Source: Betaproteobacteria bacterium
GTDB taxonomy: Bacteria > Pseudomonadota > Gammaproteobacteria > Burkholderiales > JAHFRG01
Assembly (NCBI GenBank): GCA_023258935.1
Contig: JAHFRG010000038.1
Span: 1 to 13,602, forward strand
Direction: 5' to 3'
Length of the DNA stretch: 13,602 nt
Shown here: positions 6,324 through 13,602 of the stretch, piece by piece
How the letters are laid out: each line of letters starts with the position of its first letter
Position numbering within the stretch: position 1 is the stretch's first letter
The notes under the pieces: generated by a model
Databases searched by the model: none
The model's input: the letters and a program-made list of their open reading frames with translations, nothing else
What the model was told of the DNA's origin: nothing
Position numbers and translations under genes: made by a program

Positions 6324-9125
6324 TTATATGGCGAGCACCCGTCCGCCGCCGAAGCTTGAGTGTTTGGGTTTCTGTCCCCCGGGTTTTACTCTGACCGCAC
6401 AGTACTTGAATTCTGGTATTTTACCGACTGGATCAAGCGCTGGATTGGTCAGCAGGTTCGCCGCCGCCTCATAGAAGCAAAAAGGAATAAATACAGTGCC
6501 GTACGGAGTGCCATCGTCGGCGCGCGCATAGAGTGAAATTTCCCCGCGCCGCGATTCCACAGTAATTACCTCGCCCGGTTGCACGCCAATGGCTTCCAAC
6601 TCCAAAGGATGCAGCGAAGCCACTGGTTCGGGCTCAATCGCATCGAGCACGCCGGCGCGACGCGTCATACTTCCGGTATGCCAGTGCTCAAGCTGCCTTC
6701 CGGTAATCAGCACCAGCGGGAAATCGCTATCCGGCCGTTCGTTGGCTGGAATGATGTCTGCCGGCACAAATCGTCCTCGACCGTTTTCTGTCGGAAAATG
6801 ATCGGTAAACACTACCGGCTCTCCGGGATCGCCTTCGTGCTCGCAGGGGTAGGTCACCGAGCCATCACGCTCAAGCCGCTCCCAGGTAATGCCGGCGATG
6901 GAAGGCATTGCCTTGCGCATTTCATTGAACACATCCTTGGGCCCTGCCGGGTAATTCCAGTTGAGCCCCATGCGCCGCGCGATTTCCTGGATTATCCATA
7001 GATCGTGTTTTGCCTCGCCTGGAAGATGCAATGCTTGCCTTCCGAGCTGCACCATGCGGTCGGTATTGGTTACCGTGCCGGTTTTCTCAGGCCATGCCGA
7101 GGCCGGCAGGATGACGTCGGCGAGATAACCCGTTTCGGTCAAGAAAATCTCCTGCACCACCAGCCATTCGAGTTTCGCCAGCGCTTGACGCGCATGCCCG
7201 AGATCGGGGTCGGACATGGCGGGGTTCTCACCCATGATATACATACCGCGGATTTGCCCGGCGCGGACCGCGTTCATAATTTCCACTACGGTGAGGCCGG
7301 GTTTGGGATCGAGTTCCATTCCCCATAGTTCTTCAAACACAGTTCGTGCTTTCTCGTTGTCCACATGCCGATAATCTGGATACATCATTGGAATCAAACC
7401 GGAGTCGGAGGCGCCCTGCACATTGTTCTGACCGCGCAAGGGATGCAGCCCGGTGCCCGGACGCCCCACCTGACCGGTGAGCATCGCCAGCGCTATCAGA
7501 CAGCGTGCATTGTCGGTGCCGTGCACATGCTGCGAAATACCCATGCCCCAGAAAATCATGGACCCCTTCGAAGTGGCATAAAGCCTCGCCACTTCTTTAA
7601 TCGTTGCTGCGGAAATACCGCAAATCGGCGCCATAGTTTCCGGACTGTAGCCTTCAACATTTTTTCTCAGTTCCTCATAGCCGCTGGTGCGGTTCTTGAT
7701 GAATTCCTGATTCACCAGCCCTTCGTGAATAATGGTGTGCATCATGGCATTCAGCAGCGCAACGTCGGTATCGGGCTTGAACTGCAGAAAGTAAGCCGCA
7801 TGGCGCGAGAGATCCGAGCAGCGAGGATCGGCGACGATGAGCTTCACGCCCTTTTTCACAGCATTCTTGATCCAGGTAGCCGCCACAGGATGATTCATCG
7901 TCGGGTTGGCCCCGATCACTAACACCACGTCCGCTTTCAACACATCGCTTACCTGGTTCGACACCGCACCCGAACCAATTCCTTCAAGCAGCGCCGCAAC
8001 ACTGGAGGCGTGGCACAAGCGCGTGCAGTGATCCACATTGTTGGTGCCGAAACCGGTGCGCACGAGTTTCTGGAATAAATACGCTTCTTCGTTTGAGCCC
8101 TTGGCCGAACCGAAACCGGCGAGCGCCTGCGGGCCTTGGGCATCGCGGATTTTTTTCAAATTACCCGCGACAAGATCAAGGGCTTCTTCCCAGCTTGCTT
8201 CACGGAAGACTTTCAGTTTTTCTTCCGGATCCATCACGAAATCGGCAGACTTGGGAAAGCCAGGCCGGCGTATCAGCGGTTTGGTGAGTCGTTGTTTATG
8301 ACTTACGTAATCAAAACCGTAACGGCCTTTCACGCACAACCGGCTGTGATTCGCCGGACCGTCGCTCCCTTGCACGTAAAGGATCTTGTTGTCCTTGACA
8401 TGGTATGTGAGCTGGCAGCCGACACCACAGTAGGGGCAAACTGAATCCACGGTCTTGTCCGGCTTTAGCAAGCCCACGCTCCGGGCAGGCATGAGCGCGC
8501 CGGTAGGACAGGCCTGCACGCATTCGCCGCACGCCACGCAGGTTGACTCGCCCATCGGGTCATCGAGGTCGAACACGATTTTGGAATGCTCGCCGCGGAA
8601 CGCGTAGCCGATGACGTCGTTGACCTGCTCTTCGCGGCAGGCGCGCAGGCAGCGCGTGCACTGGATGCAGGCGTCGAGATTCACTGCAATGGCGGGGTGT
8701 GAAACATCTGCGGCCGGTTGGTGACGTGGGCTGAAGCGCGGTTTTCCGACCTTGAGTTTTCTTGCCCACAGCTCAAGCTCGGAGCTGAGGGTATAGGATT
8801 GCCGCGGCATGTCAGAGAGAAGCAATTCCAACACCATTTTCTGCGACGCCCGTGCTCGAGAGTTGTCGGAAAATACTTCCATGCCTTTCTTGGATGTGCG
8901 GCAGCAGGAAGGCGCCAATAATCGCTCGCCCTTGATTTCGACCATGCAGACACGGCAGTTACCATCCGGGCGCATACCGGGTTTGTAGCAAAGACGTGGA
9001 ATTTCCACGCCGTGACGTCCGGCTGTTTCAATAATGCTCTCGTTGCTGAAGCCGGTGACGGTTTTGCCGTTCAGCTTGAATTGAATTACTTCCGGTTTTA
9101 AAGACAATCCCAGTGGAGCGTTCAT
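6324..9125 (-). CDS. fdh1A: NAD-dependent formate dehydrogenase, catalytic (alpha) subunit, Fdh1 type
   Basis: The 933-residue subunit oxidises formate to CO2 at a Mo- or W-bis-pyranopterin site and passes electrons along Fe-S clusters to the diaphorase subunit. The order is: [2Fe-2S] domain with ligands near C46, C57, C60, C74; two ferredoxin-type [4Fe-4S] sites (C153-x2-C-x2-C-x3-C and C196-x2-C-x2-C-x3-C); a proximal [4Fe-4S] site (C230-x2-C-x3-C, then C264); then the molybdopterin domains. The active-site motif DHCTRLCHASS has cysteine at about C371 next to histidine, so this is a Cys and not a Sec enzyme. The His-Cys cluster motif of NuoG-like and FdsA proteins is absent. The protein resembles Methylobacterium FDH1 alpha but lacks its long N-terminal extension. 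A TTG one codon upstream is in frame; ATG at 9125 with GAGG 6 nt upstream is preferred. Confidence 0.96.
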   Translation of the reverse strand: MNAPLGLSLKPEVIQFKLNGKTVTGFSNESIIETAGRHGVEIPRLCYKPGMRPDGNCRVCMVEIKGERLLAPSCCRTSKKGMEVFSDNSRARASQKMVLELLLSDMPRQSYTLSSELELWARKLKVGKPRFSPRHQPAADVSHPAIAVNLDACIQCTRCLRACREEQVNDVIGYAFRGEHSKIVFDLDDPMGESTCVACGECVQACPTGALMPARSVGLLKPDKTVDSVCPYCGVGCQLTYHVKDNKILYVQGSDGPANHSRLCVKGRYGFDYVSHKQRLTKPLIRRPGFPKSADFVMDPEEKLKVFREASWEEALDLVAGNLKKIRDAQGPQALAGFGSAKGSNEEAYLFQKLVRTGFGTNNVDHCTRLCHASSVAALLEGIGSGAVSNQVSDVLKADVVLVIGANPTMNHPVAATWIKNAVKKGVKLIVADPRCSDLSRHAAYFLQFKPDTDVALLNAMMHTIIHEGLVNQEFIKNRTSGYEELRKNVEGYSPETMAPICGISAATIKEVARLYATSKGSMIFWGMGISQHVHGTDNARCLIALAMLTGQVGRPGTGLHPLRGQNNVQGASDSGLIPMMYPDYRHVDNEKARTVFEELWGMELDPKPGLTVVEIMNAVRAGQIRGMYIMGENPAMSDPDLGHARQALAKLEWLVVQEIFLTETGYLADVILPASAWPEKTGTVTNTDRMVQLGRQALHLPGEAKHDLWIIQEIARRMGLNWNYPAGPKDVFNEMRKAMPSIAGITWERLERDGSVTYPCEHEGDPGEPVVFTDHFPTENGRGRFVPADIIPANERPDSDFPLVLITGRQLEHWHTGSMTRRAGVLDAIEPEPVASLHPLELEAIGVQPGEVITVESRRGEISLYARADDGTPYGTVFIPFCFYEAAANLLTNPALDPVGKIPEFKYCAVRVKPGGQKPKHSSFGGGRVLAI

Positions 9126-9141
9126 CAATTACCTCGCTGAA

Positions 9142-9163
9142 AGTGCGGCGCACTCGCCGCACT
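9142..9163 (-). other. Perfect stem-loop between the two formate dehydrogenase genes
   Basis: The arms AGTGCGGCG and CGCCGCACT are exactly complementary and enclose a 4-nt loop (9151-9154), giving a 9-bp GC-rich hairpin in the transcript. It starts 16 nt after the upstream stop codon and ends just before the fdh1A ribosome-binding site (GAGG at 9132-9135). The minus strand after it reads TTTCAGCGAGG, which is too poor in T for a strong intrinsic terminator. An mRNA stability or processing element, or a partial attenuator, is more likely. Confidence 0.6.
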
Positions 9164-9179
9164 CATGGTACATCTTACT

Positions 9180-10868
9180 TCACTGAATTTCGTGCGGGAA
9201 GTACTTCATCACGCAGCGCACCGGGTTGGGCGCTGCCTGCCCCAGCCCGCAAATTGAAGCATCGGCCATTGCTATTGAGAGCTCTTCGAGAAGTGTTTTA
9301 TTCCATTTCGGTTGCTCCATCAACTTCAGGGCCTTGACGGTGCCGACACGGCAGGGTGTACATTGTCCGCATGATTCTTCAGAAAAGAATTTCATAACGT
9401 TGCGCGCCGCCACAGCAGCATTGTCTTTGTCTGACAAAATAATCACCGCCGCCGAGCCGATAAAGCAACCATACTCGTTAAAAGTATCGAAATCCATCGG
9501 AATATTACCCATGGACGCCGGCAGAATACCTCCAGATGCGCCGCCGGGAAGATAAGCATAAAATTGGTGGCCGGGCAGCATTCCGCCACAGTATTCATCT
9601 ATCAGCTCACGCACGGTAATTCCTGCAGGCGCGAGATGTACACCGGGTTTTTGCACGCGCCCGGACACCGAGAACGAACGAAAACCCTTGCATCCGTGGC
9701 GGCCGTGCGATGAAAACCACTCGGCGCCTTTTTCCAGAATGTCGCGTACCCAAAAAAGCGTTTCCATGTTGTGCTCCAGCGTTGGCCTGTTAAATAAACC
9801 GATTTGGGCAACATAGGGCGGGCGCAAGCGCGGCATGCCGCGCTTGCCTTCTATGGATTCAATCATCGCCGACTCTTCCCCGCAAATGTAGGCGCCGGCG
9901 CCGCGCCGCAAATGCATTTTCGGCAGTTGGCACGGAGGATTTGCAGTTAAACTTGCGAGTTCTTTGGTGAGAATTTCGCGGCAGCCGGCGTATTCATCGC
10001 GCAGATAAATGTAGATTTCGTGAATCTCCACCGCCCAAGTTGCAACCAGCATGCCTTCAAGGAAACGATGCGGATCTTGCTCCAAGAAATAACGGTCTTT
10101 AAACGTGCCGGGCTCGCCTTCATCAATGTTCACCGCCATCAGGCGCGGTGCGGGCTCGCCTTTCACGATGCGCCACTTGCGGCCGGCGGGAAAACCAGCG
10201 CCGCCCAGACCGCGTAAGCCAGAGTCTTCCATGATCTTGATCACAGAATCGGCTTCGTGATTGCCGTTCACGCAATCGCGCAGCAATTGATAGCCGCCAT
10301 GCTCGCAATATTCCTCGTACTCAGGGTAGGCAGAAACAGCGCATCGGGTGGCATTGGCTGCAACTGCAGATTGCACATCTTTCACTTTGGCATGCGGTAC
10401 CGGGTTTTGCCCCACTACCGCCACCGGCGCCTGCTCACAACGTCCAACGCAGGGTGCGGGTTTTACTCTTACTTTGGGACCAAGGGCGCTTTTGAGTTCG
10501 GAAATCAGCTGCTGCGCTCCGGCTAATTCACATGATAGCGAATCGCACACGCGAATGGTCAATGCGGGTGGAGTGTTTTCTCCTTCCTTGATGACATCGA
10601 AATGATGATAGAACGTCGCGACTTCGAAAACTTCGGCGGTCGCAAGCTTCATTTCTGATGCCAACGCCACGATGTGACTGGATGAGATGTGGCCGAAGCG
10701 GTCCTGGATTTTATGCAAATGCTCGATCAGCAGGTCGCGGCTACGCGATTCATTGCCGAGTAACGCTTGTACTTCCGCCAGCGCCTCAGAATCAACGATA
10801 CGACCCTTAGGCGTGGCGCGAACGCTATGCTGTTTCAAACGACCGCCAACGGGCTTATTTCCCGCCAT
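9180..10868 (-). CDS. fdh1B: NAD-dependent formate dehydrogenase, diaphorase (beta) subunit, NuoE-NuoF fusion
   Basis: This 562-residue subunit takes electrons from the catalytic subunit and reduces NAD+ through FMN. It fuses two parts that are separate FdsG and FdsB chains in Cupriavidus-type enzymes. Residues about 25-170 are NuoE-like, with a thioredoxin-fold [2Fe-2S] site (C108, C113, C140, C144). Residues about 185-562 are NuoF-like: a glycine-rich FMN/NAD site (GLRGLGGAGFPAGRKW, about 217-232), MAVNIDEGEPGTFKDR, GAGAYICGEESA, and a C-terminal [4Fe-4S] motif C500-x2-C-x2-C with a fourth cysteine near C540. The same fusion occurs in Methylobacterium FDH1 beta. Frames extend upstream to a GTG at 10874, but AGGAG at 10874-10878 lies 5 nt from the ATG at 10868, which is chosen. 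The catalytic gene follows after 54 bp containing a stem-loop. Confidence 0.95.
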   Translation of the reverse strand: MAGNKPVGGRLKQHSVRATPKGRIVDSEALAEVQALLGNESRSRDLLIEHLHKIQDRFGHISSSHIVALASEMKLATAEVFEVATFYHHFDVIKEGENTPPALTIRVCDSLSCELAGAQQLISELKSALGPKVRVKPAPCVGRCEQAPVAVVGQNPVPHAKVKDVQSAVAANATRCAVSAYPEYEEYCEHGGYQLLRDCVNGNHEADSVIKIMEDSGLRGLGGAGFPAGRKWRIVKGEPAPRLMAVNIDEGEPGTFKDRYFLEQDPHRFLEGMLVATWAVEIHEIYIYLRDEYAGCREILTKELASLTANPPCQLPKMHLRRGAGAYICGEESAMIESIEGKRGMPRLRPPYVAQIGLFNRPTLEHNMETLFWVRDILEKGAEWFSSHGRHGCKGFRSFSVSGRVQKPGVHLAPAGITVRELIDEYCGGMLPGHQFYAYLPGGASGGILPASMGNIPMDFDTFNEYGCFIGSAAVIILSDKDNAAVAARNVMKFFSEESCGQCTPCRVGTVKALKLMEQPKWNKTLLEELSIAMADASICGLGQAAPNPVRCVMKYFPHEIQ

Positions 10869-10873
10869 CAACA

Positions 10874-10878
10874 CTCCT
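10874..10878 (-). promoter_or_regulatory. Ribosome-binding site that sets the fdh1B start
   Basis: On the minus strand this reads AGGAG, 5 nt before ATG 10868. The upstream in-frame GTG (10874) overlaps the site itself and cannot be served by it. Confidence 0.6.
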
Positions 10879-10897
10879 CTCGATGCAAAATTTTGAT

Positions 10898-10930
10898 TCC
10901 ATACCCGGTTTTAATATCCATATACCGGTT
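10898..10930 (-). repeat. Tandem direct repeat upstream of fdh1B, possible operator
   Basis: Two near-identical 13-14 bp units lie in the leader of the formate dehydrogenase genes: TCCATACCCGGTT (10898-10910) and TCCATATACCGGTT (10917-10930) on the plus strand. Their CCGGTT cores are 20 bp apart, close to two helical turns, as for a regulator binding side by side on one DNA face. They sit between the TATAAT at 10947-10952 and the ribosome-binding site. Their role as an operator is inferred. Confidence 0.4.
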
Positions 10931-10946
10931 CAATCCACACTGTTGA

Positions 10947-10952
10947 ATTATA
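10947..10952 (-). promoter_or_regulatory. Candidate -10 box for the fdh1 genes
   Basis: The minus strand reads a perfect TATAAT in the 155-bp gap between sucD and fdh1B. The start of transcription would be near 10940, about 70 nt before the ATG. The expected -35 region (CACCGC at 10970-10975) does not match the sigma-70 consensus, so an activator may be needed, or the box may be chance in an AT-rich stretch. Confidence 0.4.
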
Positions 10953-11023
10953 CGAATATTTTTCAGCTTGCGGTGGCTTCCGGGAGCAGTAAAGCGGAAA
11001 CGATTAAGAAAATTAATACAAAC

Positions 11024-11899
11024 TTAGAGCACTGACTTTAGCAACTTCCCCATCTCGGCAGGATTGCGGGTAACTTTTATCCCGCACTCCTCCATTACGG
11101 CCAACTTTGCCTGCGCGGTTCCTTTGCCTCCGGAAATGATGGCGCCCGCATGCCCCATTCTTTTTCCGGGTGGGGCGGTAACCCCTGCAATAAAGCCTAC
11201 CACCGGTTTTTGCATATTGGTCTTGATCCAGCGTGCGCAATCTTCCTCGTCGTTACCGCCGATTTCCCCCACCATGATCACCGCGTCGGTATCCGGATCT
11301 TCATTGAACATTTTCATGACATCAATATGCTTGAAGCCGTTAACCGGATCGCCGCCGATGCCGACACAGGTGGATTGCCCCAGTCCCTGCTCCATCAATT
11401 GTCCCACCGCCTCGTAGGTCAGCGTGCCGGAGCGCGAGACTACGCCGATACGACCTTTCTTGTGTATATGTCCCGGCATGATGCCAATCTTAATTTCATC
11501 CGGCGTGATCACACCAGGGCAATTCGGCCCGATGAGGACGGTTTTCTTGTCGCGCATCTTGTAGCGGGTGCGTATCATGTCGCGCACCGGTATGCCCTCG
11601 GTAATGCAAATCACCAAATCGAGCTCGGCTTCCACCGCTTCATCTATCGCCGCTGCTGCAAACGGTGAAGGAACATAAATCACCGAAACGGTGGCGCCGG
11701 TTTTTTCACCAGCTTCGCGCACCGTGTTAAAAATAGGGATTCCCTCGAAATCCTGCCCGCCTTTACCCGGGGTCACGCCTGCAACGAAACAGCTTCTGCC
11801 GTTCGCATAATCGCGACACATACGGGTATGAAACTGACCGGTCTTACCGGTAATGCCCTGGGTCATTACCAGTGTATTTTTGTTAATTAATATCGCCAT
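11024..11899 (-). CDS. sucD: Succinyl-CoA synthetase, alpha subunit (ADP/GDP-forming)
   Basis: SucD carries the CoA-binding fold and the phosphohistidine of succinyl-CoA synthetase, the TCA-cycle step that makes ATP or GTP from succinyl-CoA. Motifs include the N-terminal MAILINKNTLVMTQGITGKTGQFHT-type start, ICITEGIPVRDM, GPNCPGVI, VSRSGTLTYEAV, GIGGDPVNG and GHAGAIISGGKG, whose histidine (about H250) is the phosphorylated residue. The frame is open upstream to a GTG (11944) overlapping the sucC stop, giving 306 residues. The homologous start is the ATG at 11899 (291 residues, the usual length), with AGGA 10 nt upstream. It follows sucC after 41 nt. The sequence is closer to betaproteobacterial SucD than to methylotroph malate thiokinase MtkB. 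Confidence 0.97.
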   Translation of the reverse strand: MAILINKNTLVMTQGITGKTGQFHTRMCRDYANGRSCFVAGVTPGKGGQDFEGIPIFNTVREAGEKTGATVSVIYVPSPFAAAAIDEAVEAELDLVICITEGIPVRDMIRTRYKMRDKKTVLIGPNCPGVITPDEIKIGIMPGHIHKKGRIGVVSRSGTLTYEAVGQLMEQGLGQSTCVGIGGDPVNGFKHIDVMKMFNEDPDTDAVIMVGEIGGNDEEDCARWIKTNMQKPVVGFIAGVTAPPGKRMGHAGAIISGGKGTAQAKLAVMEECGIKVTRNPAEMGKLLKSVL

Positions 11900-11909
11900 C
11901 AACTTTAAG

Positions 11910-11913
11910 TCCT
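11910..11913 (-). promoter_or_regulatory. Ribosome-binding site for sucD
   Basis: AGGA on the minus strand lies 10 nt before ATG 11899. A stronger AAGGAG further upstream lies near an in-frame ATG at 11920 and a GTG at 11932, so a longer N-terminus is not wholly excluded. Confidence 0.4.
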
Positions 11914-11940
11914 TTTTCATCTCCTCACACACTGTCTCCT

Positions 11941-13107
11941 TCACGTTCTATTCGCAGCGGCAACGACTTTTTGCGCGGCGTCCGCCATATTGTTTGCGGA
12001 GATGATGGGCAACCCCGATTCGGCAAGGATTTTCTTGCCCACATCCACATTGGTGCCTTCCAGCCGCACTACCAGAGGCACGTTAAGATGCACCTGTTTC
12101 ACAGCGGCTACAATACCTTCTGCGATCACGTCGCATTTCATGATGCCGCCAAAAATGTTGACGAGAACAGCCTTCACTTTGGGGTTATTCAGCATAATCT
12201 TGAATGCTTCGGTCACTTTCTCGGCAGAAGCACCGCCACCAACGTCGAGAAAGTTGGCAGGCAAGCCACCGTAGAGCTTGGTAATATCCATGGTCGCCAT
12301 GGCGAGGCCGGCACCGTTCACCAGACAGCCGATGTTCCCATCCAGAGAAATATAGGATAAGTCGTGCACCGATGCCTCGATTTCCGCTGGATCTTCTTCA
12401 TCTAGATCGCGCATTGCCGCAATCTCGGGGTGTCGGTAGAGAGCATTGTCGTCGAAATTCATTTTTGCATCCAGCGCCAGTACACGGCTATCGCCAGTCA
12501 GAATCAGAGGGTTGATTTCAGCAAGGGAAGCGTCAGTTTCGTCAAACGCCTTGTATAACCCTTTGAGAAAATTGCGCGTCTGCGCTATGGCCGCTTCAGG
12601 AATGCCGATTTTGCGCGCCACTTCTTCAGCGTCGCTGTCGGTCAACCCCGACTTCGGGTCGATGAATGTCTTATGGATTTTTTCCGGCGTCCTCGCCGCG
12701 ACTTCCTCGATTTCGGTGCCGCCTTCCGAGCTTGCCATCAGCACCACGCGTTGCGTCGCGCGATCCACCACCATGCCAATATAGAATTCCTTTTTAATAG
12801 CGGCACCCTCTTCGATGAGCAGGCGCTTGACTATTTTCCCTTCGGGCCCGGTTTGATGCGTCACTAGCCGCATTCCCAGAATCCGGCCGGCGTATTGTTT
12901 GACTTCATCCAGCGACTTCGCGACTTTTACGCCGCCTCCCTTGCCGCGTCCGCCAGCATGGATCTGCGCTTTCACCACCCATAGCTTACCGTCGAGCTCG
13001 CGCGCCGCCTTAACCGCTTCCTCAACCGAAAAGCAGGCGATCCCATTGGGCGTAGTTACGCCGTATTTTCTCAGGACTTCCTTTGCCTGATACTCGTGAA
13101 TTTTCAT
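11941..13107 (-). CDS. sucC: Succinyl-CoA synthetase, beta subunit (ADP-forming type)
   Basis: SucC holds the nucleotide-binding ATP-grasp domain and the succinate site. At 388 residues it has the standard length. It begins MKIHEYQAKEVLRKYGV. The ATP-grasp domain contains K46 and a glycine-rich loop AGGRGKGGG (51-59), with metal ligands in AEINPL (E197, N199) and at D213 (ALDAK). The C-terminal ligase domain shows NGAGLAMATMD (264-274), ANFLDVGGGAS (284-294), IFGGIMKCDVIAEG (318-331) and LEGTNVDVGKKIL. ATG at 13107 has AAGG 6 nt upstream. Methylotroph malate thiokinase MtkA is homologous, but the sequence here reads as SucC. It lies 63 bp after the malic enzyme gene and is the first cistron of sucCD. 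Confidence 0.97.
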   Translation of the reverse strand: MKIHEYQAKEVLRKYGVTTPNGIACFSVEEAVKAARELDGKLWVVKAQIHAGGRGKGGGVKVAKSLDEVKQYAGRILGMRLVTHQTGPEGKIVKRLLIEEGAAIKKEFYIGMVVDRATQRVVLMASSEGGTEIEEVAARTPEKIHKTFIDPKSGLTDSDAEEVARKIGIPEAAIAQTRNFLKGLYKAFDETDASLAEINPLILTGDSRVLALDAKMNFDDNALYRHPEIAAMRDLDEEDPAEIEASVHDLSYISLDGNIGCLVNGAGLAMATMDITKLYGGLPANFLDVGGGASAEKVTEAFKIMLNNPKVKAVLVNIFGGIMKCDVIAEGIVAAVKQVHLNVPLVVRLEGTNVDVGKKILAESGLPIISANNMADAAQKVVAAANRT

Positions 13108-13128
13108 CGATGACCTTAATTGCTCATC

Positions 13129-13153
13129 CGCTTCCGGGGTTTCTGAGGAAGCG
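13129..13153 (-). other. Weak hairpin between maeB and sucC
   Basis: CGCTTCC (13129-13135) and GGAAGCG (13147-13153) are complementary arms around an 11-nt loop. On the minus strand no T-run follows, so it is not a standard intrinsic terminator. It lies 22 nt upstream of the sucC start and may be incidental. Confidence 0.3.
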
Positions 13154-13170
13154 CATATTAAAAGCCGGGT

Positions 13171-13602
13171 CTAAATGGTGAGAGCTGACTGCACGAAGTG
13201 GTCGGCGTTGGCATCCACCACCGCCAACGCGGACATGTTGACAATGCGGCGTACCGTGGCAGTAGGTGTGAGAATATGCACTGGCTTTGCGCAACCAAGC
13301 AGAATCGGGCCGACAGTGACACCCTCACCCAGCATTTTTATCAAGTTGAAGGAAATGTTGGCTGCATCGAGCGTCGGCATGATCAACAGATTGGCGCGTC
13401 CCTGCAGACGCGAATTGAGAAACACCTGGTTGCGAATCTCTTCCGACAACGCAGCATCGCCGTGCATTTCGCCCTCGACTTCGAGATCGGGCGCGAGCTT
13501 CTGCAGCAACTTGAGTGCTTCGCGCATCTTGCGCGAGGATGGCGTGTCAACGCTGCCAAAACTGGAGTGGGACAGCAGCGCCACTTTCGGTGTCATGCCA
13601 AA
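13171..13602 (-). CDS. maeB: NADP-dependent malic enzyme, C-terminal part (phosphotransacetylase-like domain), partial
   Basis: The last 143 codons and a TAG stop are present; the frame runs off the window edge. The segment PKVALLSHSSFGS, followed by a helix, then EGEMHGDAALSEE, ANLLIMPTLDAANISFNLIK and GPILLGCAKPVHILTPTATVRRIVN, is the end of a phosphate acetyl/butyryl transferase fold. That fold occurs in Pta and as the C-terminal domain of MaeB malic enzymes. The closing part resembles MaeB, in which the domain is regulatory (it senses acetyl-CoA in the E. coli enzyme) rather than catalytic. MaeB decarboxylates malate to pyruvate with NADP+. A stand-alone Pta remains possible because the malic domain is outside the window, but MaeB is favoured. 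sucCD follow on the same strand. Confidence 0.85.
   Translation of the reverse strand, partial: FGMTPKVALLSHSSFGSVDTPSSRKMREALKLLQKLAPDLEVEGEMHGDAALSEEIRNQVFLNSRLQGRANLLIMPTLDAANISFNLIKMLGEGVTVGPILLGCAKPVHILTPTATVRRIVNMSALAVVDANADHFVQSALTI

Noticed and set aside
7365..7922. 185-codon plus-strand open frame opposite fdh1A
   Set aside because: Antisense shadow of conserved molybdopterin-domain coding sequence.
11024..13107. sucCD as malate thiokinase (mtkAB) of a serine cycle
   Set aside because: The formate genes nearby made this tempting, but both proteins read as SucC and SucD of betaproteobacteria rather than Mtk, and no serine-cycle genes are present.

Overview
All recognisable genes in this window lie on the minus strand. 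Read in the direction of transcription (from position 13602 down to 1), the order is: end of a malic enzyme (maeB), sucC, sucD, a fused diaphorase subunit of an NAD-dependent formate dehydrogenase, its molybdenum/tungsten catalytic subunit, formate-tetrahydrofolate ligase (fhs), a TerC/YjbE-family membrane protein, a universal stress protein, a CHASE2-domain serine/threonine kinase, and the start of a PP2C-type phosphatase. The SucC and SucD proteins resemble the betaproteobacterial forms I know, and codon use is moderately GC-rich throughout. A chromosomal segment of a betaproteobacterium, perhaps from an autotrophic or C1-using lineage, is the best guess. The genus cannot be told from the sequence.

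Region 1 (about 13602-11024) is central carbon metabolism. The phosphotransacetylase-like tail of a MaeB-type malic enzyme is followed by succinyl-CoA synthetase beta and alpha, 41 nt apart once the SucD start is corrected. Region 2 (about 10952-4506) is a formate module. The dehydrogenase is the two-subunit Fdh1 type, known from Methylobacterium extorquens, in which the NuoE-like and NuoF-like parts form one chain. No delta subunit or FdsC-type maturation gene follows. Instead fhs comes next, so the block can move formate either to CO2 plus NADH or to 10-formyl-tetrahydrofolate. Region 3 (about 4500-1) holds terC and usp, then a kinase/phosphatase pair whose reading frames overlap by 14 nt.

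Non-coding structure is sparse. There is a good -10 box and a 20-bp-spaced direct repeat ahead of the formate dehydrogenase genes, a perfect 9-bp stem-loop between its two genes, a good -10 box just downstream of fhs that gives terC a leader of about 120 nt, and a loose 7-bp hairpin between maeB and sucC. No tRNA, rRNA, CRISPR array, insertion sequence or convincing intrinsic terminator was seen. No gap between genes exceeds 160 bp. Five annotated starts are chosen or questioned on ribosome-binding-site grounds (usp, sucD, fdh1A, fdh1B, and the phosphatase).

Most of the window is conserved housekeeping and C1 metabolism. The parts most worth a second look are the Fdh1-Fhs formate node with its candidate regulatory DNA, and the transmembrane CHASE2 kinase with its TPR-like linker, threonine motifs and overlapping phosphatase.
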